NCBI GenBank assembly: GCA_900315245.1
Contig: OMYJ01000002.1
Location: 242,552 to 306,551 of the forward strand
DNA: 64,000 nt
Direction of reading: 5' to 3'
Origin: an uncultured Bacteroidales bacterium
GTDB lineage: Bacteria > Bacteroidota > Bacteroidia > Bacteroidales > WCHB1-69
The notes under the pieces: model-generated
The model's database searches: none
The model's input: only the letters and a program-made list of their open reading frames with translations
What the model was told of the DNA's origin: nothing
Part shown: positions 1 through 8,633 of the stretch, piece by piece
How the letters are laid out: every line of letters starts with the position of its first letter
Position numbering within the stretch: the stretch's first letter is position 1
Translations under genes and position numbers: made by a program

Positions 1-231
1 TGGGTTAAGCAGATCCAGGTAGAAATGCTGTTCGTTCAGGCCCAGGAAATCCCGACGAAACTCCTCGCTCCGTTTCTCAAATTCAAACTCGTAATACTCC
101 TCATGCGTAAGTCCTTTGGTGCGATAGAGGGAGATATAGTCGCGTATCACCTTCATCCGCTGTGAAAACGGATACAGCCGTGCAAGCTGAATGGCATGAT
201 AAACTGCGGCTATGTTGTTTCTTATTACCAT
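1..231 (-). CDS. N-terminal part of a probable sugar-transfer-associated ATP-grasp protein (cut by window edge)
   Basis: Reading the minus strand from an ATG at 231 gives 77 uninterrupted codons that run off the left edge. The visible part is helical and rich in charged and aromatic residues (MVIRNNIAAVYHAIQLARLY, then KGLTHEEYYEFEF and KRSEEFRRDFL). This pattern resembles the N-terminal helices of sugar-transfer-associated ATP-grasp proteins found in capsule clusters. The catalytic ATP-grasp domain would lie outside the window, so the family call rests on resemblance and context only. It is the last visible gene of the minus-strand glycan region and is separated from its neighbour by a repeat tract. 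Confidence 0.45.
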   Translation of the reverse strand, partial: MVIRNNIAAVYHAIQLARLYPFSQRMKVIRDYISLYRTKGLTHEEYYEFEFEKRSEEFRRDFLGLNEQHFYLDLLNP

Positions 232-361
232 TGACTTAGACTTAGACTTAAACAACAACTATGACTATAACTATAACTATGACTTAGACTTAGACTATTG
301 AAAATGCACCAATCGCTATTCACTGTTCACTGTTCACTGCTCACTAATCACTAATCACTAT
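232..361. repeat. Two degenerate short tandem repeat tracts between genes
   Basis: Positions 232-298 are built from GACTTA and GACTATAA units, and 316-360 from TTCACTGT and ATCACTA units. The second tract touches the stop codon (362-364) of the acyltransferase gene. No gene was seen here. Confidence 0.8.
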
Positions 362-1099
362 TTACAGATGTGTACGGACATAATGGTACTTTTCATCCAT
401 TTCGCTCTGGATATCCAGATCAAAAATGCGTTTCATGCCTGTCGCTTTCACGGAAGCGGGCATTCCCGCCAACATTGTGTAGGGTTCGATGTTTGAGAAG
501 TCCTTGTTTACCAAACTGTTGGATGCAATGATGGTTTTGCTCGGCACGACCGCGCCCTTGGTGAAAGTAGTCCGGTTTCCAACCCAGATGTCATCACCGA
601 GAATGATAGGTTTTGTCAACGGTCCAATCTCCCCGTTGCGGTTGAGGTTCTGCACATAGTGGAACGTCGTGTCCATGAACTGGCAGTCCCAGGCGGCGCG
701 CACGTTGCTGCCGAGAACAATCCTGTCGAAGCAGAAAATCTTGAGGTTGGTGCCGAAATAGGATTCCCTTTCGCCGAACTCCAGTGTCGCGTTGTCGGAG
801 ATCACCACATAGGAACCGTGACCGAAAATGGCTGGACCATTGAAAATGAGGGTGCCGCGCACGTTCCAGATGCACTGCTGGATGGCGGTGTCCACGTAAT
901 GGTCGTTCTTCCCGATCCGAATCATCCCGGAGCTGATCGGTCCGTTGATGACGATTTTCCCCGACAGGCTGCGGAACGTCACCTTCCCGTACAACCATAC
1001 CGGCAATTTCTTCGCCACCGCGAAGGGAAAAACCTTGAAATTGAACCAGAGGGTCTTAAGGACATTGATGGTACGTATGATGTATAGGAGGGTACGCAT
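362..1099 (-). CDS. Hexapeptide-repeat (left-handed beta-helix) acyltransferase
   Basis: The 245-residue product has the irregular hexapeptide repeats of the LbH acyltransferase superfamily from about residue 45 to 215, with the closing signature IILGDDIWVGNRTTF, then VVPSKTIIASNSLVNKDF and the typical end YTMLAGMPASVKA. Such enzymes usually move an acetyl group from acetyl-CoA to a sugar or aminosugar. It lies in a minus-strand series with gmhA, hddC and hddA, so modification of a surface glycan is likely. It could equally be a serine-acetyltransferase-like paralogue, and the acceptor cannot be read from sequence. The start at 1099 gives a hydrophobic, basic N-terminus that may sit at the membrane. 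Confidence 0.8.
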   Translation of the reverse strand: MRTLLYIIRTINVLKTLWFNFKVFPFAVAKKLPVWLYGKVTFRSLSGKIVINGPISSGMIRIGKNDHYVDTAIQQCIWNVRGTLIFNGPAIFGHGSYVVISDNATLEFGERESYFGTNLKIFCFDRIVLGSNVRAAWDCQFMDTTFHYVQNLNRNGEIGPLTKPIILGDDIWVGNRTTFTKGAVVPSKTIIASNSLVNKDFSNIEPYTMLAGMPASVKATGMKRIFDLDIQSEMDEKYHYVRTHL

Positions 1100-1131
1100 G
1101 ATAGTTTCAAGTTTCAGGTTTCAGGTCTATT

Positions 1132-1707
1132 TTAAGAGAACATCGCGGTTTCAACGAGTTCGCAGATGATGTGACCGAGCATGATGTGGCTTTCCTGGAT
1201 GCGCGGCGTATCTTTTGAGGGCACATTCAGCAGAATGTCGGCGTAGTCCTTCATCGCGCCGCCGGTTTCGCCGGTCATGGCGATGATTTTCACGCCCATC
1301 TCCTTGGCCACCTCAAAAGCATTGAGGATATTCTTGGAGTTGCCCGATGTGGAGATGCCCACGATGACATCTCCGGCTTTGGCGGTGCCGCGCAGGAGCC
1401 GCGAGAAGATGAGGTCGTAGCCGTAGTCGTTGCCCACGGCGGTGAGATAGGAGGTGTTGCAGTGGAGGGCTTCGGCGTTGAGCGGCGGCCGGTCGAAGTA
1501 GAAGCGGCCGGAGAGCTCGGCGGCAAGGTGCTGGGCGTCTGCCGCGCTGCCACCATTGCCGCAGAAATGGATTTTGCCACCGCCCCGCAGCGATTCGGTA
1601 ATCATCTCCGCAGCTTGTTGGATGCGGTTTTGAAATTCGGGATTGTCCAAAATCGCCTGCTTCACGGCGATGGATTGTTCAATGGATTGAGGTATTCGGG
1701 AATTCAT
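1132..1707 (-). CDS. gmhA: Phosphoheptose (sedoheptulose 7-phosphate) isomerase
   Basis: The 191-residue protein has the length and fold of GmhA, a single SIS domain. The sugar-phosphate loop GNGGSAADAQHLAAELSGRF is at about residues 50-70, and VIVGISTSGNSKNI and the C-terminal ESHIMLGHIICE (catalytic His) are present. GmhA converts sedoheptulose 7-phosphate to D-glycero-D-manno-heptose 7-phosphate in the cytoplasm. It is followed (upstream on the minus strand) by hddC and hddA, which supply the kinase and nucleotidyl steps of GDP-heptose synthesis. No gmhB phosphatase is visible in the window. Confidence 0.93.
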   Translation of the reverse strand: MNSRIPQSIEQSIAVKQAILDNPEFQNRIQQAAEMITESLRGGGKIHFCGNGGSAADAQHLAAELSGRFYFDRPPLNAEALHCNTSYLTAVGNDYGYDLIFSRLLRGTAKAGDVIVGISTSGNSKNILNAFEVAKEMGVKIIAMTGETGGAMKDYADILLNVPSKDTPRIQESHIMLGHIICELVETAMFS

Positions 1708-1763
1708 TATTGGTTTAAGGTTTAAGGTTCAAAGTTCAAAAGTTAATTGATGGGGAAGCAACT

Positions 1764-1795
1764 TGTAGGGGTGTATCGCATACACCTCGGTTACA
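1764..1795. repeat. Palindromic REP-like element overlapping the hddC stop codon
   Basis: The core GGTGTATCGCATACACC is a near-perfect hairpin flanked by GTAGG and CGGTTAC, whose ends also pair (GTA/TAC). The stop codon of hddC (1791-1793) lies inside it. The same general type of dispersed palindrome occurs at 3757-3781 and 39135-39222, with a different core. Confidence 0.7.
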
Positions 1796-2495
1796 ATTCC
1801 CTCTGCGCCCGGGCATAATCTTCGGGGATGCCGATGTCGATAAAGTAGCCGTCGGAGGGCATGGCGTAAAAAGATTCTTGCGTATAGTATTTGGTCATAA
1901 GGTCTTTCTCAAAGGAAAATTTCTTCGGCTGGGGATATTTTTCAAAGATTTTTCTGTTGATAAGATAAACCCCGCCGTTGATGAAGCCGCTGCCCGATGA
2001 GGCCTGCTTCTCGGAAAACAGCGTGATTATGCCGTTATTTCCAACAGAAACGCTCCCGTAGCGGGCAACATCCTCCACTTCACGAAGCACGATGGAAAGC
2101 AAACTGTTTTTCTCCTGATGAAAATGCTCAAAAGCATCCAAATCAACCTTGAACATCGTATCACCATTAATAACCAACACGTTGTCTGTTGCACATTTGG
2201 ACATCGCAAAGAGAATGCCGCCGCCGGTGCCTAACGGTTCCGTTTCCACGGCATAGTCAATCTCCAGGGTTTTATACCGTTCTCCGAAATAATCCACAAT
2301 TTTTTCATGTAGGTAGCCCACCGATAAAACAACTCTTTGGTATTCATAATCAATCAGATAATCTAAGATGTATGTTAAAAACGGCCTGCCGTTGACGGGT
2401 GCCATCGGCTTGGGCAGGTCTTTGACCACGCCTTGCAGCCGCGTACCAAACCCGCCGGCCAAAATAATCGCTTCTTTAATTTCAACACTCATCAT
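1791..2495 (-). CDS. hddC: D-glycero-D-manno-heptose 1-phosphate guanylyltransferase-type nucleotidyltransferase
   Basis: The 234-residue protein is a complete nucleotidyltransferase. The signature LAGGFGTRLQ followed by LPKPMAPVNGRPFL starts at about residue 12, VLVINGDTMF carries the metal-binding Asp, and the C-terminus ends with GYFIDIGIPEDY. This is the HddC/RmlA-like fold that activates a sugar 1-phosphate with an NTP. Between gmhA and a GHMP heptose kinase it most likely makes GDP-D-glycero-alpha-D-manno-heptose. The sequence alone does not separate GTP from other nucleotides, so the donor is inferred from the neighbours. Its stop codon lies in a palindromic repeat and its start abuts a tandem repeat. 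Confidence 0.88.
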   Translation of the reverse strand: MMSVEIKEAIILAGGFGTRLQGVVKDLPKPMAPVNGRPFLTYILDYLIDYEYQRVVLSVGYLHEKIVDYFGERYKTLEIDYAVETEPLGTGGGILFAMSKCATDNVLVINGDTMFKVDLDAFEHFHQEKNSLLSIVLREVEDVARYGSVSVGNNGIITLFSEKQASSGSGFINGGVYLINRKIFEKYPQPKKFSFEKDLMTKYYTQESFYAMPSDGYFIDIGIPEDYARAQREL

Positions 2496-2497
2496 TT

Positions 2498-2606
2498 CTT
2501 CGTCTCATCGTTTCATCGTCTCATCGTTTCATCGTTTCATCGTCTCATCGTCTCATCGTCTCATCGTCTCATCGTCTCATCGTCTCATCGTCTCATCGTT
2601 CATCGT
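2498..2606. repeat. Tandem repeat (TCTCATCG / TTCATCG units) reaching into the hddA gene
   Basis: About fourteen units of the pattern CGT(C/T)TCAT follow each other with small changes. The tract begins next to the hddC start codon (2493-2495) and continues through the stop codon of hddA at 2577 into its last codons, so the end of HddA (MNDETMRR) is encoded by repeat DNA. Shorter tracts of the same word occur at 40462-40500 and, on the opposite strand, at 44950-45015. Confidence 0.9.
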
Positions 2607-3620
2607 CCACGTTTTCAAGCCTTCGGTGACAAATTCGTAGCGTTTCGACTGGCCACCGAACTCCGCAAGACAGTCAATGACTTTGTAGCGGGCGTTGGAA
2701 GGGCAGTAGAAGAACATGAAGCCGCCGCCGCCGGCACCGGAAATCTTGCCGCCGGTGGCTCCCGCCGTGATAGCCGCCTCATAGACCTCATCGATGAAGG
2801 CATTGGAGACGCTATCGGCCATCTGCTTCTTGTACTTCCAGCCTTCGTCCAGAATCTGTCCGATGGCGTCCAGGTCGCCCTTCAGCAGCACCTCCTTCAT
2901 GTGGAAGGCCTGTTCTTTCAGGGCCAGCATCGCATCAATGGATTTCTGCTTCTTCGCCTGGACATTTTTCTGCTGCTCCTCAATGATTTTCGCGGAGACG
3001 TGACTGGTGGCCGTATGATAAAGCACGAGGTTGTGTGCCAACTCGTCCAAATAACGTTGGCGGATGCGCAACGGGTTGACAATCACATTATCTCCGATAA
3101 ACTCCATATAGTTGAAGCCTCCAAAAGTAGCTGCGTATTGATCCTGTTTGCCGCCAGCCATTTGCAGGTCTATGCGTTCGATTTCGTAGGCCAATTTCGC
3201 GATGTCGTATTCGCCCAACGGGAGTTTCAGCCATTCAACGAACGCACCAAGAATAGAGACGACAAGAGTGGAGGAGGTGCCAAGTCCAGAGCCAGGAGGC
3301 GCATCCACGAAGGTACTCATCTTGAAGGATAACGGCTTGTGTGTAAACTGTTTGACGATGCGGTTATAGACCCCTTTGTGGAGAATGAAATAACCATCCG
3401 GGGTTAAATGCTCCGTTGCTTGTAGCGTTTCCCCAAATTCTTCTTTGGCTGGATTCTCAAATACAATCTGACCGTTGTCCAACGGTTCCAGAGTAGTGTA
3501 AGCGTACATATTCACCGTGGCATTGAGGATAGCTCCTCCATAAATGTCGGAAAACGGCGAAACATCAGTGCCTCCACCGGCGAGACCTAATCGAAGGGGG
3601 ACTTTACTGCGAATTATCAT
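2577..3620 (-). CDS. hddA: D-glycero-D-manno-heptose 7-phosphate kinase, GHMP family
   Basis: The 347-residue protein has the GHMP kinase order. It opens with RSKVPLRLGLAGGGTDV, has the ATP loop DAPPGSGLGTSSTLV at about residue 107, and has the C-terminal motif GGKISGAGGGGFMFFYC. HddA phosphorylates heptose 7-phosphate at C1. It is the first gene of the minus-strand gmhA-hddC-hddA group, and a promoter word lies upstream at 3702-3709. The final eight residues come from the tandem repeat at 2498-2606, so the natural C-terminus has probably been rewritten by repeat growth. Fucokinase-like GHMP enzymes look similar, and the heptose assignment leans on the neighbours. Confidence 0.9.
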   Translation of the reverse strand: MIIRSKVPLRLGLAGGGTDVSPFSDIYGGAILNATVNMYAYTTLEPLDNGQIVFENPAKEEFGETLQATEHLTPDGYFILHKGVYNRIVKQFTHKPLSFKMSTFVDAPPGSGLGTSSTLVVSILGAFVEWLKLPLGEYDIAKLAYEIERIDLQMAGGKQDQYAATFGGFNYMEFIGDNVIVNPLRIRQRYLDELAHNLVLYHTATSHVSAKIIEEQQKNVQAKKQKSIDAMLALKEQAFHMKEVLLKGDLDAIGQILDEGWKYKKQMADSVSNAFIDEVYEAAITAGATGGKISGAGGGGFMFFYCPSNARYKVIDCLAEFGGQSKRYEFVTEGLKTWTMNDETMRR

Positions 3621-3701
3621 ATCGTAATATTGCGGTTATATTTTTGTATCTTGCTGTATATCAAATTTATACGAAAATATTTCAGTATAAAATCATATCC
3701 G

Positions 3702-3709
3702 CAAATATA
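3702..3709 (-). promoter_or_regulatory. Putative -7 promoter word for the hddA-hddC-gmhA group
   Basis: The minus strand reads TATATTTG, matching the Bacteroidota TAnnTTTG word, about 80 bases before the hddA start. The gap 3621-3777 holds no gene. Confidence 0.5.
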
Positions 3710-3756
3710 CATAAAATACGAATAGCTCAAACAGATGGGATTTCTTGTATTCCCCT

Positions 3757-3781
3757 GTGGAGATACGATTTGTGTCTCTAC
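3757..3781. repeat. Palindromic REP-like element containing a stop codon
   Basis: GTGGAGATAC and GTGTCTCTAC pair across a five-base loop, allowing two G-T pairs. The stop codon of the neighbouring glycosyltransferase (3778-3780) is part of the right arm. The GTAGAGAC arm is the same as in the element at 39135-39222. Confidence 0.65.
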
Positions 3782-4905
3782 TTTTTGAGCACGTTGCCAA
3801 TGGCATCGGTGAAAGTTGACCACGCATATTTCTGCTTCTCTTCAACAATATTCTTCTCAAATGCCTCTTGATGATGTTCTTCAAAGAATTTGCAGAGTGC
3901 ATCGGCAATCTGTTTTGAATCGGGCTCAGTCACATAACCGATTTTGCCATCGGGGACAATTTCGGACAGGCCGCCGACATTAGTCACCAACATCGGCTTC
4001 TCAAAATGGAAAGCGATTTGGGTGACACCGCTCTGCGTGGCGGTCTTGTAGGGCTGCGCCACGATGTCGGCCGCGCTGAAGTAGCGGTTTACCTCGCTGT
4101 CAGGGATGAAATCGGTGCAGAGCACTACTCGGTCTTCAATCTGTAAATCCTTGATTTGCTTGAGGTAAGGTTCGGGGTCTCCGTAAAATTCCCCTGCCAC
4201 AATCAGTTTCACCCCATCCGCTTTCAGACGCTTGTCTGCAAAAGCCTCCAAAAGCAAGTCCAACCCCTTATAGCCTCGGATGAAGCCGAAGAAAAGCACG
4301 TAATGGGAATCAGGGTTGAGGTTCAGCAACGACAATGCCATTTCGCGGGGAAGACGTTCTCCGTAATGGTCATAGAGCGGGTGCGGGCTGAAAACAGCAG
4401 GCTTGTCAGCCGTGAACAGCCGCAGGTCGGCCAGCACCGACTTCGACATCGCCACGAAACCGTCGGTGGGACGGATGAAGTAGCGGACGAATATTTTGTC
4501 ACCGATGCGATGCTCGTGCGGGATGACGTTGTCGAGGATGGAAACCAGCCGGGTGTGCTTGTTGCGCCGGACGATGCGGGCGATGGTGCCGAAGCAGGGT
4601 GCCATGAAGGGCAGCCAAAACTTGGTGATCATCAAGTCGGGTTTCTTGCGTTTGATTTCGCGCCCTACCTTAAACCAGTTGAACGGACTGTAGGAGTGAA
4701 CTTTACGGACGATTTTCAGGTTTTCCGGTGCAGGTTCGGTGCTGTATTGGGTTTTCCCCGGGAAAAGGAAATTCGGATACTGGTGGGTAAACGTGTAAAT
4801 CTCCACTTCGTGCCCTTGGTTCTGGAATTCGTAGGCGAGGCGCTCGTTGAAAGCGGAAAGTCCTCCGCGATAAGGATAAGCTGTTCCGAGAATGATAATC
4901 TTCAT
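3778..4905 (-). CDS. Glycosyltransferase, GT4/GT-B fold
   Basis: Translation from the ATG at 4905 gives 375 residues starting MKIIILGTAYPYRGGLSAFN, the usual start of a GT-B retaining glycosyltransferase with a glycine-rich loop. The C-terminal half has VLFFGFIRGYKGLDLLLEAF and the donor-site segment AADIVAQPYKTATQSGVTQIAF, with the conserved EKPMLVTNVGGLSE. An in-frame ATG at 4926 would add seven residues before the natural start, but the promoter word at 4924-4931 overlaps it, so 4905 is preferred. Donor and acceptor sugars are not readable. The gene is transcribed away from the YfhO gene from a shared intergenic region. Confidence 0.88.
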   Translation of the reverse strand: MKIIILGTAYPYRGGLSAFNERLAYEFQNQGHEVEIYTFTHQYPNFLFPGKTQYSTEPAPENLKIVRKVHSYSPFNWFKVGREIKRKKPDLMITKFWLPFMAPCFGTIARIVRRNKHTRLVSILDNVIPHEHRIGDKIFVRYFIRPTDGFVAMSKSVLADLRLFTADKPAVFSPHPLYDHYGERLPREMALSLLNLNPDSHYVLFFGFIRGYKGLDLLLEAFADKRLKADGVKLIVAGEFYGDPEPYLKQIKDLQIEDRVVLCTDFIPDSEVNRYFSAADIVAQPYKTATQSGVTQIAFHFEKPMLVTNVGGLSEIVPDGKIGYVTEPDSKQIADALCKFFEEHHQEAFEKNIVEEKQKYAWSTFTDAIGNVLKK

Positions 4906-4923
4906 AAGAATGAATTTTAGGTG

Positions 4924-4931
4924 CAAAGGTA
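4924..4931 (-). promoter_or_regulatory. Putative -7 promoter word for the glycosyltransferase at 3778-4905
   Basis: The minus strand reads TACCTTTG about 20 bases before the ATG at 4905. It faces away from the plus-strand promoter word at 4979-4986. Confidence 0.6.
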
Positions 4932-4978
4932 CACAAATTTCCGATACATCATCTCATGTCACACGTCATAAAATTTCG

Positions 4979-4986
4979 TACTTTTG
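4979..4986 (+). promoter_or_regulatory. Putative -7 promoter word for the YfhO-type gene
   Basis: TACTTTTG lies 36 bases before the start at 5023. Together with the word at 4924-4931 it makes a divergent promoter pair. Confidence 0.6.
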
Positions 4987-5022
4987 CCGTTTCTAATTTT
5001 GAAATAAAAAAGCAATAAAAAT

Positions 5023-7506
5023 ATGAAACCTGTTTTGAAGAAAACCCTTATCCATTGTGGCATCATTCTGTTCTTTTTCCTCGTGGCCGCCGTCTATATG
5101 TCGCCCACTTTCGATGGCAAAGTCATCCAGCAGGGTGATACTTTGAAGTGGCAGGCCATGGCCAAAGAACAGATCGACTTCCACGAAAAGACGGGCGAGC
5201 ACACGATCTGGAACAGTGCCATGTTCAGCGGCATGCCCGGCTACCAAATCACCCTCGGGGTAAACAGCCATTCATTGTTTACCACTGTGAAGAATTTCCT
5301 TAACCTTAAATTTTTAGGGCTATCAGGAGATGTAGGTGTCATCTTCCTCTATTTGATAGGTTTTTATGTTTGTCTTCTATCTATAGGTATTAATCCGTGG
5401 CTCAGTCTATTAGGCGCCTTGGCGTTTGGATTGGGCAGCTACAACATCATCATTATAGAAGCCGGGCACATGACTAAAGCCTATGCCATGGCTATGATGG
5501 CTCCCATCTTGGGAGGTATGTTGTTGACCTTCAGACGAAAATATGTTTGGGGCGGCATCTTGTTCGCCGTGGCATTATGTACGCAGGTTGCCTACAATCA
5601 TATCCAAATCACCTATTATACCATGCTGATTGGCATTATTTTAGGCATCGTTTATGCTGTTTTCGCCATAAAAGACAAGTGGTTCAAGTCGTTTCTTGCC
5701 GGTGTCGGCGTGCTGCTCATCGGTGCTGTGTTTTCCGTGGCTTGCAATGCCAGCAATCTGTTTATGAATCAAGAATATGCAAAATACACCATGCGCGGTG
5801 GTTCCGAAATCACAGTCACTCCCGAGGATTTGTATAAAGATGGTGAACCGAAATCCATTGCTGCATCCGATGGTTTGGACATAGACTACGCTTTCATGTG
5901 GAGTTATGGTAAGGGGGAAACCTATACGCTCCTTGTTCCCGGTGCGTACGGTGGAGGATCCGGCGAGACCGTCGGCACAGACTCCGAATTCTACAAAAAC
6001 TTCCGACAGAAGCAGGCGCCGCTGTACTGGGGCGACCAGCCGTTCACTTCCGGCCCCGTCTATTTCGGCGCCATTGTCATCTTCCTGTTTGTATTGGGTC
6101 TGTTCGTGGTGAAAGGCCCCGAACGCTGGTGGATTCTTCTTGCCACCATCCTCGCCATCCTCATGTCATGGGGCAGGAATTTCATGGGTTTCAACGAGTT
6201 TCTGTTCAACCATCTGCCCTACTACAACAAATTCCGCACGCCATCCATGAGTCTGGTCATCGCCAACGTGACCATGGTCATCATGGCCGTGCTGACGTTA
6301 AAAACGATTTTTGACAAAGAGAGTCCTGTTGACAAGAAAAAGCTGAATCTTGGGCTGTATATCTCCACTGGCATCACCGCCGGTTTCATCCTGCTAATGA
6401 TGGCACTTTCTGGTAACTTCTCTTTCTCAGGTGCCAGCGATGTGCAAATGGCCGCACAATACGGCAACCAATGGGATATGATTAAGGATGTGCTGGTGAA
6501 AGACCGTAAAGCGCTCTTCATGGCAGACTCCTGGCGGTCGCTGATCCTGATTCTGCTCTCCGCTGTGGCGTTGTGGCTTTTCATAAACCAAAAGATAAAA
6601 CAATCCGGCATCATCATCGGCATCTTAGCCTGTCTGGTGCTGTTCGACTTGTGGGGCGTTGACCGTCGCTACCTCAACGATTCCAACTTCGTTTCAGAGA
6701 AACGTCTCAAGCTGAAACCCTCACAAACCGACCAAACCCTGGATCAGTATGCCGCACAGTTCAAAGACGAGGATTATCGCGTGTTCGACTTGTCCGTGAA
6801 CACCTTCAACGATTCCTATCCCTCCGCATTCCACCATCAGATTGGCGGTTATCATGCAGCCAAGTTGCGCAGATATCAGGACATCATTGACTTTTACCTG
6901 TCTCGTCACATCAATCCCAATGTGCTCAACATGTTGAATGCGCGTTATGTGGTGGTGCCCGGACAGGGCGGACAGGCGCAAGTGCAGCGCAATCCTGATG
7001 CGTTGGGTAACGCCTGGTTCGTGGACACGTATCAGCTGGTGGAAGATCCCAATGCTGAAATCCTGGCACTCAATGAATTGAATCCGGCGGACACGGCTGT
7101 CATCGACAAATGCTTTGCCAAGATGGTGGAAGGCAAAAATCTGGAACGCGACAGCAACTCCGTCATCACAATGGATCATCAGAAACCGTATAATCCCGAT
7201 TATGTGGTTTACAAAACCAAAACCTCCAAAGACCAGTTGGCGGTTTTCTCCGAAATCTATTACGCCCCCGACTGGCGCGCTTACATTGACGGCAAGCCCG
7301 CCGACTACTTCCGCGCCAACTACATCCTGCGCGCCATGGTGATTCCTGCCGGCGAACATACTGTCGAGTTCAAATGCGAGGCCCCGAAACTGTACAAGTT
7401 AATTAAGGTGAACTTGATATCTGGTATCTTGTTTGTCCTGTTAGTGGCGGGAAGCCTTGTTCTATATTACCGCAAACCGAAGAAAGAAACCGTTAATCAG
7501 CAATAA
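5023..7506 (+). CDS. YfhO-family multi-pass membrane protein
   Basis: The 827-residue product is a large integral membrane protein. It has an N-terminal membrane segment (LIHCGIILFFFLVAAVYM), a non-cytoplasmic loop with the family-typical DTLKWQAMAKEQ and WNSAMFSGMPGYQ, about a dozen hydrophobic helices to residue ~545, a soluble domain, and a last membrane helix near residue 800 (VNLISGILFVLLVAGSLVLYY). This is the YfhO layout, a GT-C-like family linked to lipid-carried glycosylation such as teichoic acid decoration in Bacillus. The substrate in Bacteroidota is unknown. It is followed 20 bases later by a glycosyltransferase on the same strand, which fits a role in glycan export or decoration. 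Confidence 0.88.
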   Translation: MKPVLKKTLIHCGIILFFFLVAAVYMSPTFDGKVIQQGDTLKWQAMAKEQIDFHEKTGEHTIWNSAMFSGMPGYQITLGVNSHSLFTTVKNFLNLKFLGLSGDVGVIFLYLIGFYVCLLSIGINPWLSLLGALAFGLGSYNIIIIEAGHMTKAYAMAMMAPILGGMLLTFRRKYVWGGILFAVALCTQVAYNHIQITYYTMLIGIILGIVYAVFAIKDKWFKSFLAGVGVLLIGAVFSVACNASNLFMNQEYAKYTMRGGSEITVTPEDLYKDGEPKSIAASDGLDIDYAFMWSYGKGETYTLLVPGAYGGGSGETVGTDSEFYKNFRQKQAPLYWGDQPFTSGPVYFGAIVIFLFVLGLFVVKGPERWWILLATILAILMSWGRNFMGFNEFLFNHLPYYNKFRTPSMSLVIANVTMVIMAVLTLKTIFDKESPVDKKKLNLGLYISTGITAGFILLMMALSGNFSFSGASDVQMAAQYGNQWDMIKDVLVKDRKALFMADSWRSLILILLSAVALWLFINQKIKQSGIIIGILACLVLFDLWGVDRRYLNDSNFVSEKRLKLKPSQTDQTLDQYAAQFKDEDYRVFDLSVNTFNDSYPSAFHHQIGGYHAAKLRRYQDIIDFYLSRHINPNVLNMLNARYVVVPGQGGQAQVQRNPDALGNAWFVDTYQLVEDPNAEILALNELNPADTAVIDKCFAKMVEGKNLERDSNSVITMDHQKPYNPDYVVYKTKTSKDQLAVFSEIYYAPDWRAYIDGKPADYFRANYILRAMVIPAGEHTVEFKCEAPKLYKLIKVNLISGILFVLLVAGSLVLYYRKPKKETVNQQ

Positions 7507-7526
7507 TTTTCATTGTCAGCACTCTT

Positions 7527-8615
7527 ATGACCATCCTTTTCATCCGATACAAGAAATCCAAAAACATCTTGGAAGGCGGCGAACAAGGCAGCCAGAAGAA
7601 CTATAATGTCCTGTCGCAGTTAGTGGGGGAAAGTAACATCACCACCTATTATGTTCATGATGAAAATCGGAAAAAATCGGTTTTGGATTACGCCAAAGGG
7701 GTGTTTTATTTCCCGTTCAACTACTATTTCGGGCTGACACCCAAGCGGGTAAAGGAGATTGTGCGGTTGGCACAGTCATTCGATGTCGTTTTCATCGACC
7801 GCAGCGTTTTCGGTATTATAGCAAAGAAATTGAAACAGGCAAACTATCGGGGGAAGGTGATTTCATTCTTCCACAACGTTGAAGTGCCCTACTTTGAAGC
7901 AAAATTGGGAAACAAACCCGGCAAAAGCATCCTGCTAAGATGCATTGACCACAACGACCGCTATGCTTGCCAATATTCCGACAAAACAATTGCACTAAAC
8001 TCGCGTGACGACAACGAATTGTTCGCCCGTTACGGAAAAAAAGCGGATGTACTGATTCCAGTGGCTTTCAAAGACAAGTACCAGCGCGAACGCTATACCG
8101 AAGAGATGACCCGGCATCAATCGTTGTGTCTTTTCCTGGGCGCCTACTTTCCGCCCAACAACGAGGGTATCGTCTGGTTCGTGAAAAACGTGCTTCCGCA
8201 TGTGAACATCCGGATGAAAGTGGTGGGCAAAGGCATGGCGCGGCTGAAAGCGGAAGAGCCGGCATTGAAAGACATAGAAGTGGTCAGCGACGCCCCCGAC
8301 CTGCTACCTCATTTCGAAGAGGCTGACATCATGATTCTGCCGATCTTCAAAGGCAGCGGCATGAAGGTGAAGACTTGTGAGAGCCTGATGTACGGCAAAA
8401 ACATCATCGCCACCGACGAGGCGTTTGTTGGCTATGAGGTGGACTACGACAAAGTGGGCGGCAAATGCAATACCGCAGACGAGTTCATTGCCCGAATCAA
8501 AGATTTTGAGAAAAATCCTCGTCCACGTTTCAATGCGTATTCACGGCAAATGTTTTTGGAGAAATACTCAGAAGAAAGTGTAGTGAAAAAGTTCAGGGAA
8601 GTGCTGTTTGATTAA
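7527..8615 (+). CDS. Glycosyltransferase, GT4-like
   Basis: The 362-residue protein has a GT-B layout. The N-terminal acceptor domain includes VISFFHNVEVPYFEAKLG, and the C-terminal donor domain has LCLFLGAYFPPNNEGIVWF, then FEEADIMILPIFKGSGMKVK and the conserved ESLMYGKNIIATDEAF. The spacing of 20 bases from the YfhO gene suggests co-transcription. The sugar specificity cannot be told. The tail region VVKKFREVLFD is the usual C-terminal helix. Confidence 0.85.
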   Translation: MTILFIRYKKSKNILEGGEQGSQKNYNVLSQLVGESNITTYYVHDENRKKSVLDYAKGVFYFPFNYYFGLTPKRVKEIVRLAQSFDVVFIDRSVFGIIAKKLKQANYRGKVISFFHNVEVPYFEAKLGNKPGKSILLRCIDHNDRYACQYSDKTIALNSRDDNELFARYGKKADVLIPVAFKDKYQRERYTEEMTRHQSLCLFLGAYFPPNNEGIVWFVKNVLPHVNIRMKVVGKGMARLKAEEPALKDIEVVSDAPDLLPHFEEADIMILPIFKGSGMKVKTCESLMYGKNIIATDEAFVGYEVDYDKVGGKCNTADEFIARIKDFEKNPRPRFNAYSRQMFLEKYSEESVVKKFREVLFD

Positions 8616-8633
8616 AGATATATACAAAAACAC

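Noticed and set aside
2368..3332. Long plus-strand reading frames over hddC/hddA
   Set aside because: They are mirror frames of the GHMP kinase, and the Ser/His-rich start is translated tandem repeat.
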